Notes under the pieces: generated by a model
Seen by the model: only the letters and a program-made list of their open reading frames with translations
Databases searched by the model: none
Told to the model about the DNA's origin: nothing
Part shown: piece after piece, positions 37,601 through 50,109 of the stretch
How positions within the stretch are numbered: the first letter of the stretch is position 1
Layout: each line of letters starts with the position of its first letter
Translations under genes and position numbers: made by a program
NCBI GenBank assembly: GCA_019843655.1
Contig: JACDQD010000002.1
Location: 9,103,393-9,167,392, forward strand
DNA: 64,000 nucleotides
From: Lethocerus indicus
Taxonomy: Eukaryota; Arthropoda; Insecta; Hemiptera; Belostomatidae
Direction: 5' to 3'

Positions 37601-38548
37601 AATGGTGTATTTTCCTTTTTAGACATAAGAAGAAGGTCTAAATTGGATCTTATGGATCGATTTTGAAATAAATACCTGGGGAAACATTTTGTTTAGCTTT
37701 AGCTTCTCATCATTATCTTTATATGATGTATAAATTTCCATACCAAAATGAATGGCGGTTGCAATTATTGCCTGAGATACAGCTGACAATCCATCAGTTA
37801 TAAGTATTGAATACTCTTTATTCAATTCCAAATTGATGCCTAATATTATGTAGTATGCCTAGAAATATAAGGAAATGGAAATGACAATTTAGTAATTGGA
37901 GTATCGTAATATTTGTTGAAATTACTGCTGATTATAAAACCAAATCAGGAAATGTGTTTACCCTACCGTAATGTATAAAGAAGGTACTGTTGCTGCTTCC
38001 TCGTGGCTCCATTTAGGCGGTTTTTTCCATATGAATACAGGATCAATAGTGAGAGCTCCCATTTTCGTAACAGAACACACCCCGAATATATCTTCACCGT
38101 CTTCATTAGTTCCGCTATAGTCTGTAAATTCCAGCTTTCCATTTATAATTGAATTATCTTCTTGATTATTTAATTGAATGCCCAAAGATTTGATTTGAAT
38201 TCCACGGGATCTGAAACGATGAAGGTAATAAAAACAAAAGAATCTAATAACAATGTATTTTAGCTATTCTTTGTTTAAAATTATTAACTATATCTTACCC
38301 AACAGTTGGAGGACGTATTATCGAATCGCTAAATATTTCCTCGTCAAAAGGATGAAGTATAACACTTCCCCAAACGCCTCTTCTACATATGTTAACCTTG
38401 AGATCTTTTTGTATCTGACGCTGATAAAATGGAAGACCAAGAGAAAATTCGGGACAAGAGGAATCATAAAAAAAGAACCTGCAAAGTTCCTTAGCAATGT
38501 TAACGACACGTATATATAAATTGGACCGCATAACAGGCATTCTACCTG

Positions 38549-38599
<51 letters not shown>

Positions 38600-41500
38600 G
38601 TGTATGTATATGCATATATATATATACACATAGATATATAAATATAAACATACATAATTGACTTTAGGTGGTTTGGCCTAAGCAATATTATTAAGTAGTT
38701 AACGTGCCTACTAATAGACCTTCCCTTTTCGCCTAAGAGTTTCTTACCGACCGCCCCCCAGTAATTCATTTGGGTAATGTTTTATTGTTTTCTCCCTTCA
38801 TTGTAACGCTGTATACAATGATATCAGATTGATTGTTTTTCAAACATCGTTGTACTATTATTTAACGTGGGAAACAATCTAACATTTATATATAATAAAA
38901 TAAAAACATAATAAAATAACAATTATATACAATGCATACGATACTTCTGTACACTTTGAGATATACCTCAGATAATGGTATTCGGCATTGTCTCTGTAGA
39001 GGGTGATAATTTCATATAATGGAATTTCGTCGAGTAATTGTCCGTAGACATATATGAGACCATTTCTTTTACATTGTCGGTAACTCTTCATTGTTTCCAT
39101 TAATTCCTCTTCCGCGTTATTTTCTGATATGGATATAGTGGTACAATCCGATCCGCAGGAAGATACCTTCAATGTAAAATAGATGTAGGATAATACCAAC
39201 AGTATTAAAATATTTTATAAATACCATTGTACTTTTCTGGGATTATCTTGATTACTGTCTGATTATTTGTTTAATATTTCATTGTTAGTAATTTAACAGT
39301 TTTTTCGTTAGATCATGTGGGAACAACATAGATATGTATAGCATCAAATGCAATCCGTTTATATATGGCTGAAAATAATTTGCATTATTAGTAAATAGAT
39401 ATGACTGTTTAACCCCTACACATTAGTATTGCAAAATTCATAAAATATAAAATAGTTAAATGTTGTGATGGCGTTCAAGGTAAGAGTTCTGCGTTAAGAA
39501 TGATCTATGTGGGGATAATGTACACATTAGTTTATATTGGTAACAGTACTGCACATGTCCTCTTCGGATTCCGGCAGAGATTTTTAGATTCTATTAAAAC
39601 GTCTAACCAGGATCATTATACAGTGTACAATATTGTTTGTATAAAAACCCGTAACAATGAAAGGATGCAATGGAATTTTCTTAGATATAATAACAACCCC
39701 TACAAATTATTACTGCAAAATTCAATAAGTCTTATTTATTATTCTAGAGTCATGTTTACTTAATCTTACCTTCTTCAGTATAGTGATGGTATCATTTTCG
39801 AATTTATATTCGCATGCAACTGAGGCCTGTAGTTTATTTGAAAAAACATTTCTGTCACCATTATGTGTTAGCAAATACGCTTTCTGAATATTCCCGAACA
39901 AGTATACAGCTTTCTCATCTATTTCATTTCCAGTGATTATAAGGCAGCAATGTTCTTTAATTTCATTCACGTCGCCTTCCTCCAAGGTCTCCATGCGCGA
40001 TAAGTCAATGAAGTTTACCTAGAATGAAAAATTAAAACGTGATGTCGGTTAACATTTTTGTACTACCATGGAATGCGATTTGGACAGAGGATAGAATTAA
40101 AGAATGACGCCCAACCGAGGAGGCTTCGCCAGGGCTGTCTCCTCTATATATGTCACTATTCCGATTATTTAAATCGAGGAATCAGGAATTGGAAAAAAGA
40201 ATTTGTTTCCAATAAATTCCGCAGAGATATAAGTCCTTAGAAGATATTTTTTTGTCCACTTATTGTAACTAACTGAACTAACATATAACCAACATCTTCT
40301 GGATAACTGTTTAATATTTTAATAACCACGAGATAATACTTGCAAAGGGAGGATACCAAAAACGATAAGTAGAGTTATACGATGGCTATTTAAATTTAAA
40401 ATTATTTGGGTGAAAAAGCCCATGATTATTTATAATAGCAATAAGATAGGAAAGTACTTTTACATTTTTTTTTCAGCACTTAAGAAAGATATGCCAAATT
40501 TCTATCGAATAGATATTATTAATTATGAATATAAAGCTGGGGATAATAAATTCTTAAATATTGAATAAATGATACCGAACCTTTACATTTTCCCGGTAAT
40601 CCAAATCTTCTAATTTTCGAAAATACTCCGGATCATTGCTGCTGTTGATCAATGTAACTTTAATCAGCGGACCACTGAATGTTCCAGAATAATTCTGCAC
40701 TAACAACTCGACGCACGCAATTATCGCATCGAAGACATCCTAAAAATACAGAAATTTTACACGTATATTCTACAGCGTAATCACTAAGTATAATAGTTTT
40801 TAAACCAATGGCTTATTTGCAATTAAGTTCCAGTACATCGGTCAATTCTGTTTTCACGTATCTCCTGCTAGACCGGTCTAGCAAAAGACCAAACCAGAGG
40901 GGACAGAACAACGTGAAAACTACAGTATTCCAAACCATAGCAGACCTCAAAACAAGTATTCCAAAATATTATATCTATTATATGCCTAGATCTTATATAT
41001 CTGTTATAACAGATGTAAGATGTTCCACATATTAGATGGAAAAATTGTTTGCCCCCAAAAATCAACCGTAAAATAATATTTTCTCGCCCGAATATTGATA
41101 TTTCAACTCGGCAGGTGTTTGTGTGTGTGCCTCGAAAATTTCTATTGCCTAATAAAGTCATACAAATGCGTCTCTTTTCTGGTCCACTTACGTGAATTTG
41201 AAGGCCCAAATAAGGCAGGAAACGATATGTCAAGTATTTATTTTTCGTCATTTTTCTCGATGTCCTATATTCTGCTGTTCCTATGCCCTCGAATTGCAAC
41301 GTCTTACACCGTAGTATGTTGCAATGGGCATCGAACACAACTTCCACTTCTAAAAAATTCATTTAGCGTTAAAGAGTTTAGTGGTGGGGACTTCCTCATC
41401 CTTGCCGACAGGTTGCCAATAGATCAGATCTATATCTCTGATCACTATAGCTCCTGGTTGACCTCCTTCGGTGAGTCTATGCCGAGAAAATTAAAAGTAT

Positions 41501-44124
41501 CTAGTTCTCGCACAGGAGATAAAGGACATTTGGTGTCTCCATTCGGTGAAGATAACACCTCCTGTAATCCCTGGAACTAGGAACGTACTTAAGATCCGTT
41601 GGTTTCTATCGGAGGAAGCCGACAAAATTGATTTTGTCCCTTACATTTAAATCACCAATGCAGCTCAGGCAAATTAGATACTTACCGAGAACTGCAACCT
41701 TGAAATAATAATAATAGTTTCTTTCTTCCTAGTCGAAGATAATAGTCCATCAGTAAAGCAGTAACACCTTCGCTTGTCGGATTGCCAGTGCCAGTGACGA
41801 TGACAACAAGTCGAGGCCTATCTTGTTTACGAACAATTCAGTGAGTGGTGCTAAGTGTTTGCCAGTGTGATGAGTAGTAGTGTACTTCATATGCTAACAA
41901 GTTGTTTCGTGGGGAGTGGACAGGAATAACAAATTGAAATGCAAGTGTTGGAAATTGGAAATACTAGAAATGTTCTTTTTAGCTCCATTTCATGTAACTG
42001 AGCCCCAGACAATGGGTTGTGCACGTAAGTATTCAAATTTACGTACAAATATACATACTATGGGCCTAATCGTAAGGCAACGGGATTTACGGGCCCCACT
42101 TTCAGGTATATAAAGGATTTTAAGGTTAATTAGTTCTACACTTTAGTCGGAGCAGTGAGAGTTCTGAAACGTCAGAGAACACCCGAGAGGGCCCCAGAAG
42201 GAAAGGGTAAAAACCCTTCCAGTGGAACTTGCTCAGATAGTTTCGAAACACAGGAAAAATACCGTAATACGAGGGGGCATTCCCCGCTAACCGAGGTTCT
42301 TCCCATCGAATTACGCAATCCTACCGGAAGTTAGTGATAAGATAGGAACGGTGTTTAGTGTATAATGTCTTCAATAACAGGAAACACTTCGAAATCAATA
42401 TGCATGAACAATTGAAAAAAGAAAAATGTAATGCAGTTTGAATAAACGTTAGGGGATCGGTATTATAACAATTTCGGCATTTATTCAATGTACTTAAAAT
42501 TTGATACTGGCGTTGCTCGATGACACATACCTTCATCATCAGACATGGGCTCAGTTGGAACGAAAGTTATACGGCGTATCCTGTTCACCAATTTCAATGT
42601 ATTCCGTTTACTGCTTTTATAAAAAGAAACAATTTGGAATATCCCATCCAAGAACGGAGTCCATAGCCCTTTCCAGACAACTTTAGCAGTTACTCCTGAA
42701 AATATTAACAATATGTGCCAGAATGTATAATATAAGGTTGTAAGGTTGAATGAATTTATAACATTGTTAATTCGGAAGCACCCATATTCCATATTCTCAC
42801 GAAATTGTTAACTTTATTAATATTCGTGAATTAAGGAAACTGTTGTAGCATTTAATTGAAACTAATTAAGACTAATTGAAACTATTAATGTCACTAAAAT
42901 ATGAATCCTCGATATTATTTTGAAAAATAAACAGTAAATTATAATAATCTCTTTTCTGGTGATATGAATAGATTAATAAATACCGTTATTGTATACCGCA
43001 ACGTCTTTTACGTTTCTAAAGGTATCACCCAAATTCTCAAATCCCATGGCTTCCATAAACTTATAAAACTGGTATTGACTTAATTTGTTGACGATTGTGT
43101 CCATTTCACTTTCATTTATGTCGTAATAACTGATGTCCTCATCTTGAATTCCAAGTATACACCCTTTTCCTATTAAAATGTTGCCACTGTGGCATTCAAA
43201 GTGCCCTACCCCTTTTTGAATATTAATATCGATATCGGTTGACCCTGAAAATGAAAATAATACAAAATATTTCTATATTTTTTAATAAGCCACGTGCCAT
43301 TTTATTTCGCTTTCTCCCTTGGAGTATTGTAAATTATATTAAGTTTCTACTCTTTTCGTAATTTTTTACTTTTATGATACAATAATAGAACTGAAACTGT
43401 TTATGCCCCAGACCATAAAGACATGACACTTGACATACCAGGTCAAGTTAAAGTAAGTCTCATCTGAGTAATTTAGAAAATAAAGACTTCATAATTATGA
43501 GAGTACTATCAAAACTCTGAACTTACTGTTCATTTTCATTTCAAATGGAAAAAAATTAACGTCTGAAAATCTGACGGGCGTCGCCACTGGATATCCTTTT
43601 AATGCGCTGAAGTGATCCATTGTCATAGACTAAAACATAATCATAACGTAAGTACGTCGTTACGTACATTATAAAAATACAGCAATTCAAAACTAAATCA
43701 CTACCTACCAAAATCGTGGATTGAGGTAAGAGTATTTTGTCGCCTATTTTTCTTTCATAAAATATCTTATATTTTTCTTCCGGATGTCTAAATGTTAGAT
43801 TTGAAACTAAGCCATTTATTTCATTCTGAAATAAAAAAGGTTAGAAAGGTTTAATCACGAAATATGACACAAATTCATGAAATGTTTTCTTCTACTTATT
43901 AGTTTACTTACCGAATCAACAGGCATGAAACATTTTGATTCTTCCGGCAACATCCAAGCTACTAAGTCTTGAATATGTGCTGTACCTCTAGAAACGGGAA
44001 ATTCTACGTCAGGATATATTTTTGACAAGTCCATCTCCACTCCTTCTATGTAGATCCTTCAATACACAGATAAATCAATAATTTTCACGTCATAATATTG
44101 CATGTATCATATTACATGTTTTAC

Positions 44125-44168
<44 letters not shown>

Positions 44169-44268
44169 GATCGGATATTTACCGGATAAATACCGAACAA
44201 ATCAAAGAGATTAGCCAAGGGATTACGAAAGTTATCCGAAATCATACACAACAGATCCGGAGGAATAT

Positions 44269-44320
<52 letters not shown>

Positions 44321-45813
44321 CGATCCAACGATAATAATTACGATTACGAAATAATAGGAAGAAAGAACATACTTTCCCAATGAGTCTAATAGGGCAACTA
44401 GTCCGTCCTTCCGGTATTTGTCAGTGAGCTTAATATTGGAGCACGATCTGTGAGATCGTTTTAAAATCGCTTGGAGGAGACCGTGAGGCGCGACCTCTAT
44501 AATGATCGCGTCCTTAGGAATACGTTTGGCCGCTTCGTGGAAAAGGACCGGACTGAGGAAATTGTTGGTGTGGTACTCGGCCGAACAGTATTTGGCCAGG
44601 TCGCTGTCCCATTGATCCTCCGGTACCGAACTGCTGACCCAAAGAGGAGACCTTAGTTTCGGTTCAGGAATCGCCTACAAAAGGGAGGAAATGTACACTG
44701 AACTGATTCTCGGACGGTAGACGGCCTCGTCTCTGTTCTGACGAGGTATGACGATACATTTAACCTCCGATTGCGTTACCTCTTTTAAATACTTGAGGAT
44801 GGTCGGTGCGGCGGGTACGATGTACTTGCTGTGATAAGCTATATTGGCGACGTTGACGAGTTTAGCGAATACCCCGTCGGCTTGGATTTTCTGGATATAT
44901 TGTTCCATATCTTCTTCCGGTCCAGACAGTGTACAGCTGTCATCCGCATTGTGACAAGCGACTTCAATGCTCGGCGGTAGCTTATTCTTTATTTCTTCAT
45001 AACCCATACCTGCGGAATATTTACTTCGATTTCAACCAGTGACTATCATTAATCGCTTAAACATCTAAAATACCAGCAGTAACGGTGGTGTAACGTCCCC
45101 CTATACGAAGTACGAACCGAAGTAATTATTCATCTTCGTAAATATTATGAGTGCAATAAAGTACGTTATGCACCGCGATGGTGCGAAAACCGGTAAATTA
45201 TAACCTATAAGTAAGTTATGCTACGTACCGACAGCGGCCATTTTTCCTCTTATCAGTTCAGTTTCAATAGAGGCTCTTCCTCTGGCGTAAGCAGCCAGCA
45301 TTGTTTCTTCGGCAGTCAGGCAGCCGTCAGCGTATCCGCACCCAAGTTCTCCGACCGAATGACCGACAATACCGTCGGGTCGAATACCCAAACTTTTTAG
45401 TATGTCCACCAAACCGATCTGCGATAAATGTATAATAAATAAATAAAAGCACTAATCGAGGCGCTATATATAATCTAATTTAAATTCGGGAACCTGAACT
45501 GCCGCGATTCCGACGAAGGCGTTTAATATTGAGTCGAAGGTGGAGGGGTCCTCGTTGCTAATGATGTCTATGACGTCGATACTTTTGGATTCCAGGGCTT
45601 TTTGACATTTGCGGATCGATCGCTCGAATATAGGGAGCTTAAGAAGCTCCTTTCCCATTCCGGGCCATTGGGAGCCCATCCCAGAAAACACCAACCATAC
45701 CGGGCGTTTAATACCCATTGGAAAATCCTTAAATACAGGTATTAAATTATTAGTCTAATAATCTATAAAGTAGCATATTATATAACCATATATTATTATA
45801 TTACTATTTATTA

Positions 45814-45844
<31 letters not shown>

Positions 45845-48590
45845 ATTACTTCGTATACTTTATATTACTACTTATGGGTAACCAGACTACGCAATGAAGA
45901 ATGTTAATTTAGGAGAACATAATAGAAAAAAATACTTTCTAACCTTAACATATGGCTCTGATGTATCATCTTGATTCATTATTACAAAACCCAGGTAATT
46001 CATTTTTGGTACATGGCGTTTATAAATTTGATGCATTAATGCGACAAACTCAACGTCTATTTCCATACTCCGAATCTGAAAAAATGATTTCGGGTGCATT
46101 GCAGGTTTTCAGTGAGTCATTTTCGAATTAAATGCTTAGCAAAAACAGAAAAACGCAAAAAACGGACGTTCCCATAGTAAAAAACCCATAGATAATATAA
46201 AAAAAACCTTCTTCAAAACGTCGACCGTTGGTTGCATTGCCCTTCCGCACATACAGACTAGTCTGGGTAAACCGTCAGTACGGATTTTTGGTTTAGATTT
46301 TGGGTTCTGTTTGAGAATAGCGGCACCATAAGTGCCACACATTCCAATGGAGGTTACGCATATCAAATCGCCCGGTAGAACTGTCGGCGTCGTTACCACC
46401 TAGACATTTACAATTCTGAATACAAAAATCTATTATTGCAATTTTTTTTGTCTGTCGAAGGTTTTCGCATTTTACATATTCGAACCACAACACTCAACAG
46501 GAAACGTTGTGTTCAAGGAAAAAAATTCCTTTATTTGCTTGAATCAATGAAGATTCGTGTTTATACATAGCACCAGGGCAGAGTAATAGTCATTTAACAT
46601 ATCAGCTATTTGCTCCCAAGGATGTTTAATCTAATTATATCAGTTACTCTATATAGAATGGCTACTTGTCAATGGAGTAGAAGGATGCTCCTCAACATGT
46701 TCGATACATGATAATAAGAACTCTGTTTATTGATTTAACATATTTGTCTTACCTCTCATACATTAGAAATATCTGTACTAAAAATTCGAAAAACAGTTAA
46801 TTTCAGTTCTGTTCAGTTAACAGTTCATTTAAATTTTTTTTATTTACCACTTGCGGAAGACTGCCTAATAATAATTTGGAACCGAATATTGTTTATTATT
46901 GGTATGCTTTTAACGGATGTGATGGATATTATTAATTACCTGAACTTTTCCGCTGGATAGTGCCGTCGATTTCGAATTTGGTTTGGAATAGTGTAAATTG
47001 GGAGGGATAACTTCCGAGTCTAACGCTATTAAAGCTTTCACCAGTGCCACACTGGCGGCCGCCGATTCGCAGTGCCCCAAGTTACTTTTCACGCTCCCTA
47101 TGAGCAGCGGTCCATTTCTCTCTTGGCATAGCACTTCGGAAACACTCTCCAGTTCCATGGCATCTATAGCCTGAAAAATTATACAGAAATTATCTTAACA
47201 AATTAAGATTAAGAAGCGGGCAGATATTAAAACATACTCCATATTCCTGTAGTGTTTTTGATATAAATAAAAACGTAATTTTTATTTATATTACATGAAA
47301 TTTCATTCAACGACAACAATTATGATACGGCCTACCTTTATTCCACAGCCGTCTAACTCAGCGAAAGCTATTTGGGAAGGGTCGACATTGCCTTTCTGGC
47401 AAACTTGGCTCAGCAGTTGCACATAAAATGTCGGACTGTTGTCTACAAATCTGGACGTTTTTTCACCATAAATGCCGACTCCGACGCTGACTATTGAACC
47501 GTAGGAACGCCGCGCATCTTCGGCTCGTTGCAAAAAAAATGTAACGATTCCGTCTGAACGATTATATCCGTCCGCTAAAAGGGAAAATTCAACCAGAAAT
47601 AATAGTTTAACTGACCATTTATAATCATATTTTCAGTGCATTATATTAATGAAATCGTTTATATTATAAATAATCGAAGTTAAAAATTTAAGATATTCAT
47701 CACAATCCGAGTAAGAGCTTCATACACCACTCATATTATTCTTTTTGAAACCGCCATTTAACATCATTCCTAAATAACGATTTCATTTCATAATTAAATA
47801 AAGCACTTTTTATGTATTGAATTCTAAACCCAAAACATTATCTAATCTTAACCAAAATATTAATATTCATCTGGGAACCATAACCAGATCAATATTCCAA
47901 ATAATACACTTCTGCCCGAAAGAAGCCATATCCAATAGATCGGTGTGATGCCTACAGTTTTCATTGAAATACAGTTTACAACGGGTTGTGTGAGTTATGC
48001 TTGTAAATTTTTCAGAACCTATCGGAGAACGGGAATCAATGTGTGGTACCGTCATCGCAGAACGATTTAGTCTTGTCTCCATAATTGAGATTTCCCAGCT
48101 GCACCCAACCAACGGAAGTTGTATAATTCAGGATAAGATTGCTGCTGCCGACTATGGCAGCTTCCGCGTTCCCTTCGGAGACCAGTTTGTAGCCCATCTT
48201 CAAAGCCTCCAATCCGTCCGACCAACCACCGTCAATTAGGTAACTATTTCCTAGACAAAAGAAACTTTTGATAAGCACTTTAAAAAAATACGATATTGAT
48301 TCGCATGCAAATCTAACGTTATTATTACATTAATTAGCTAAAACTAAGTACAAATAAATACCCTTCAGGTTCAAATTGTACGACAACCAATTGGCCTGCA
48401 TGCATCTCGCGAAGCCCAACATTCCATATTTCGATGTCGTTTCTAATACTCGTTGGAATTCAGAATGACTAGTCGAACCAATTACGATGGCTGTATTAGA
48501 CCCCGATAATTCTACAGGGTTCACACCTGTTATGTACAAATAAATACAATTAGCTGACGATCATGGTCATATATATATAATAATTATTAC

Positions 48591-48630
<40 letters not shown>

Positions 48631-49709
48631 CATACACATAATGATAGTACTAGATCGTATATTATGAATAATAAATCGATGAAATTAAATAAAGTATAAC
48701 TTCGTGCAGTTTTAAAATTAGAACAGAAAAAGGAAATTTCGAAGCAAGAACTTTCGTTAGGTACCGTCATGTTTCGTCAAAACGTATCGTAGGTACCTGC
48801 ATCAAAGATGGCTTCGTGGGATGCATGCAAAGCAAGGGTAGTTTTCGGATCCATCACTTCCAAAACTTTGGGGTTAATCCCAAAAAAAGATGAATCACAT
48901 TCACGTTCTTTAATTTTCCCCGTACCTCTCGGAATGCATACATTTCCTAAATTATAACAGCCAAATATTTATTATTAGAATTATCCCTATCACAACATAG
49001 AAAGGACGCAGGTGTCTGATGTTATTACGAGGCGGAATCAAGATCAGCTAAATTGATACCGTTTTGTTCTTTTTTATAGAGTGAAAATATTTCTTTCGCG
49101 ACTCCAGCACGCTTTATCTTGACACCAAAAAGAAGGAGGTTTGCATTTAAAATCATTCCGTATTATGAAATTATTTTACGAAACACACACGTATAAGATA
49201 GTACGTATATACATCAGTAAATAAATTTCCCTAAAACAATGTGAAGAAGAGAGGAACAATTTGAAAATTTAATTTTCTATATGATTTTGACTATCTGTCA
49301 AACATTTTTTATATGTTTTGTTAACTGATTTATAAATGAGTAAATAAATAAATATTTATAATTTTCTGAGCGGAGTCAAAATCTATATATTTTTCCGTAT
49401 GTGCAAAATAATTTTACACAGACGATTGCTATTAAAATTCGGTCGTTAAACCGAAAACGGTCGTCGGGTGAATGATATTTTGTATTTATTTTTATTATTT
49501 AATTACAATTAAGGAGAACCTAGAGCGGATTGCACACGAACGATATGATTTATAGCGAATCGTTTGGCCTCACCGTTTTTACATCGCTTACTCTCTATAG
49601 TCACTAAGTTGGTTTTGCAACTCAATTTTTCTTTTAATTCCGACAGGCTGCCCGACTCTGGAAACTTTCCCGATATGCCGGATATGACCACTTCATACTT
49701 TTTCGTCAT
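31688..49709 (-). CDS. Gene B: fatty acid synthase-like multidomain protein, catalytically degenerate
   Basis: 34 coding exons summing to 6482 nt. One base is missing in exon 26, and counting it gives 2160 aa plus stop. Exon lengths and phases match gene A almost one to one, except that A exons 23 and 24 are one exon here. The ATG at 49709 follows TTTCATTTCAG|A, as in A, and the protein opens MTKKYEVVISGISG. Domain order is KS (1-438), MAT (439-801), DH (802-1064), central (1065-1320), pseudo-KR/ER (to about 1654), KR-like (to about 1858) and TE-like. The same catalytic losses as in A are seen with different surrounding residues. The frameshift could be a true lesion or a sequencing error in a T run. 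Its last intron carries a retrotransposon fragment. Confidence 0.92.
32566..33420 (+). mobile_element. Truncated Jockey-like non-LTR retrotransposon (reverse transcriptase fragment)
   Basis: On the plus strand the frame starting near 32566 reads DVTEAFDRVW, then SYLKERFFRV, VPQGGVLGALPYTIY and LATFDDDM, the classic RT motif order. The catalytic box, normally YADD or FADD, is FDDD. After about 32860 the frame shifts to QSWCKRWMVKVNSSKSIHVT, which is the RT thumb region. A last piece, NKLIIYKAILKSMWTYGI, lies near 33160-33220. It is 5'-truncated, frameshifted and dead. It sits antisense in the last intron of gene B and is missing from the same intron of C, so it inserted after the B/C split. 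Confidence 0.85.
33421..34209. other. Repeat-like DNA in gene B last intron
   Basis: This part of intron 33 has no counterpart in gene C, whose intron is 0.8 kb. From about 33840 to 34110 it is richer in G and C than its surroundings, with GGGCTTTCGGGGTACACC, and looks like the tail of a transposable element. I cannot identify the family. Confidence 0.4.
34900..35090. mobile_element. Small foldback-family element in gene B intron 31
   Basis: Inverted arms CGGTTTGATATTTTGCTAGA and TTAGCAAAATACTAAACCG enclose about 90 bp with CTGTTTGCACTGTAACTGA. A sister copy lies at the same intron position in gene C (54795-54990), so it was present before B and C separated. Confidence 0.6.
35640..35815. repeat. 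Dispersed repeat copy in gene B intron 30
   Basis: The block from AAAACCCTTCCAATGGAGCC to CTTACCGGAAGCCCGTCAAT resembles 42205-42340 (AAAACCCTTCCAGTGGAACT to CTACCGGAAGTTAGTGAT). Its inner part marks the left edge of the near-identical B/C tract. Confidence 0.55.
35746..37925. repeat. Near-identical B/C tract, copy in gene B
   Basis: Exons 24-30 and their introns match 55629-57815 of gene C almost base for base, introns included. I noticed only scattered substitutions and single-base indels. Outside the tract B and C are visibly more diverged: the exon 23 proteins differ at roughly one residue in eight. The contrast indicates recent gene conversion or duplication of this block. Confidence 0.85.
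35898..36760 (-). other. Gene B exons 27-30: ketoreductase-like domain with deletions
   Basis: Exons: 36654-36760, 36450-36558, 36228-36372, 35898-36150. LAATILLET runs straight into NNLDTAIRMLAPKSEFICL, skipping the Lys segment. FICLGTGERLCDERRKQGLP skips the Ser/Tyr segment that FAS has before ERICEKRRHEGLP. The catalytic triad is absent. Confidence 0.8.
36866..38478 (-). other. Gene B exons 22-26: pseudo-KR and enoylreductase-like region, frameshifted
   Basis: Exons: 38299-38478, 37967-38210, 37676-37858, 37374-37575, 36866-37057. The pseudo-KR start VNICRRGVWGSV is followed by an ER with the dinucleotide loop TDGLSAVSQAII, lacking the glycines. Exon 23 (37967-38210) fuses the equivalents of A exons 23 and 24. 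Exon 26 is 192 nt, against 193 in A and C. A T is missing in the run near 36982-36989, which puts a stop shortly after SVKERPKFNNI. Confidence 0.8.
38551..38596. repeat. (TA)n microsatellite in gene B intron 21
   Basis: Pure TA run. A related TA and CA run sits at the matching intron of gene C (about 59130-59240). Confidence 0.9.
38967..41349 (-). other. Gene B exons 18-21: shortened central region
   Basis: Exons: 41192-41349, 40581-40739, 39770-40018, 38967-39166. About 255 residues at the pseudo-methyltransferase position. It is weakly similar to A but clearly similar to C (IITGNEIDEKAVYLFGNIQK is shared). The preceding intron (41350-42530) is over 1 kb, against 76 bp in A. Confidence 0.7.
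40860..40930. mobile_element. Foldback-family arm fragment in gene B intron 18
   Basis: CTAGACCGGTCTAGCAAAAG, then ACCAAACCAGAGGGGACAGA, matches the outer right arm of the element at 3697-4690. Only one arm is present. Confidence 0.55.
42205..42340. repeat. Dispersed repeat copy in gene B intron 17
   Basis: Second copy of the repeat seen at 35640-35815: AAAACCCTTCCAGTGGAACT, then CATTCCCCGCTAACCGAGGT and CCTACCGGAAG. It is inside the enlarged intron between exons 17 and 18. Confidence 0.5.
42531..44056 (-). other. Gene B exons 13-17: dehydratase-like domain, His to Arg
   Basis: Exons: 43912-44056, 43709-43825, 43527-43629, 42984-43244, 42531-42695. The His motif reads YERKIGDKILLP (Arg at the His position). 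The second half has LSQYQFYKFMEAMGFENLGD and keeps the Asp/Gln pair in LDGIFQ. Confidence 0.8.
44126..44316. repeat. Two (TA)n microsatellites in gene B intron 12
   Basis: TA runs at 44126-44166 and 44272-44316 are separated by about 105 bp of unique sequence. Confidence 0.9.
44373..46075 (-). other. Gene B exons 8-12: intact malonyl/acetyl transferase domain
   Basis: Exons: 45944-46075, 45494-45727, 45229-45418, 44780-45009, 44373-44674. Motifs GMGSQWPGMG, GHSVGE (Ser581), AYARG, ACHN and AYHS are all present. The linker exon 12 is also well conserved with A (IIEVAPHGLLQAILKRSH). This is the only domain whose full catalytic set survives. Confidence 0.9.
45815..45845. repeat. (TTA)n microsatellite in gene B intron 8
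   Basis: An ATT trinucleotide run between exons 8 and 9. Confidence 0.85.
46208..49709 (-). other. Gene B exons 1-7: ketosynthase-like domain with Cys to Trp
   Basis: Exons: 49574-49709, 48797-48946, 48362-48526, 48050-48250, 47336-47574, 46940-47170, 46208-46399. The nucleophile segment reads IDGGWSDGL, with Trp160 where FAS has Cys. The first His motif reads ELDGCGIK, with Asp292. The second is kept in KSNLGHCE. The replacements are identical in kind to gene A although neighbouring residues differ (DASW against DGGW), so the change predates the A/B split and has been maintained. Confidence 0.9.
48594..48626. repeat. (TA)n microsatellite in gene B intron 2
   Basis: TA run passing into TACATACA, between exons 2 and 3. 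Confidence 0.9.
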
Positions 49710-50109
49710 TCTGAAATGAAATAAAGTCTTAGCATCCTTTAATTGTGTATCTAAGGCCTCACTAAGCCTGGCTGTGTTACAATCAACTAATGCGAGTGCA
49801 ATCAAGAAAATTTTGTTCATCCGCACGATTCTAACATAATATTGTTTTTACAATAAAGAGATAGGCATTACTACAATCCGTATATACCATTACATGTTAG
49901 ATTAATTTTTGAAAGTAAGACAAATTAAGTGAGTACGACAAGACATAACTTTGGTACACAAATACAATAAAAGAATTACACTCAATGATGTATGTACTCA
50001 GTCGTGCATCCCTCCTATATTAGGAAATTCATAGGACTTGCCTTCTAATCTTGGCAGGAACTTAATTATAATTCACTATGACGTTACGGACTGTTCTCAC
50101 TGGATTTAA

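Noticed and set aside
49710..49826. In-frame extension upstream of the gene B ATG that looks like a signal peptide (MNKIFLIALALV)
   Set aside because: The acceptor TTTCATTTCAG lies directly before the ATG at 49709 and the same arrangement exists in gene A, so this is the end of a 5' UTR intron. FAS-type proteins are cytosolic.
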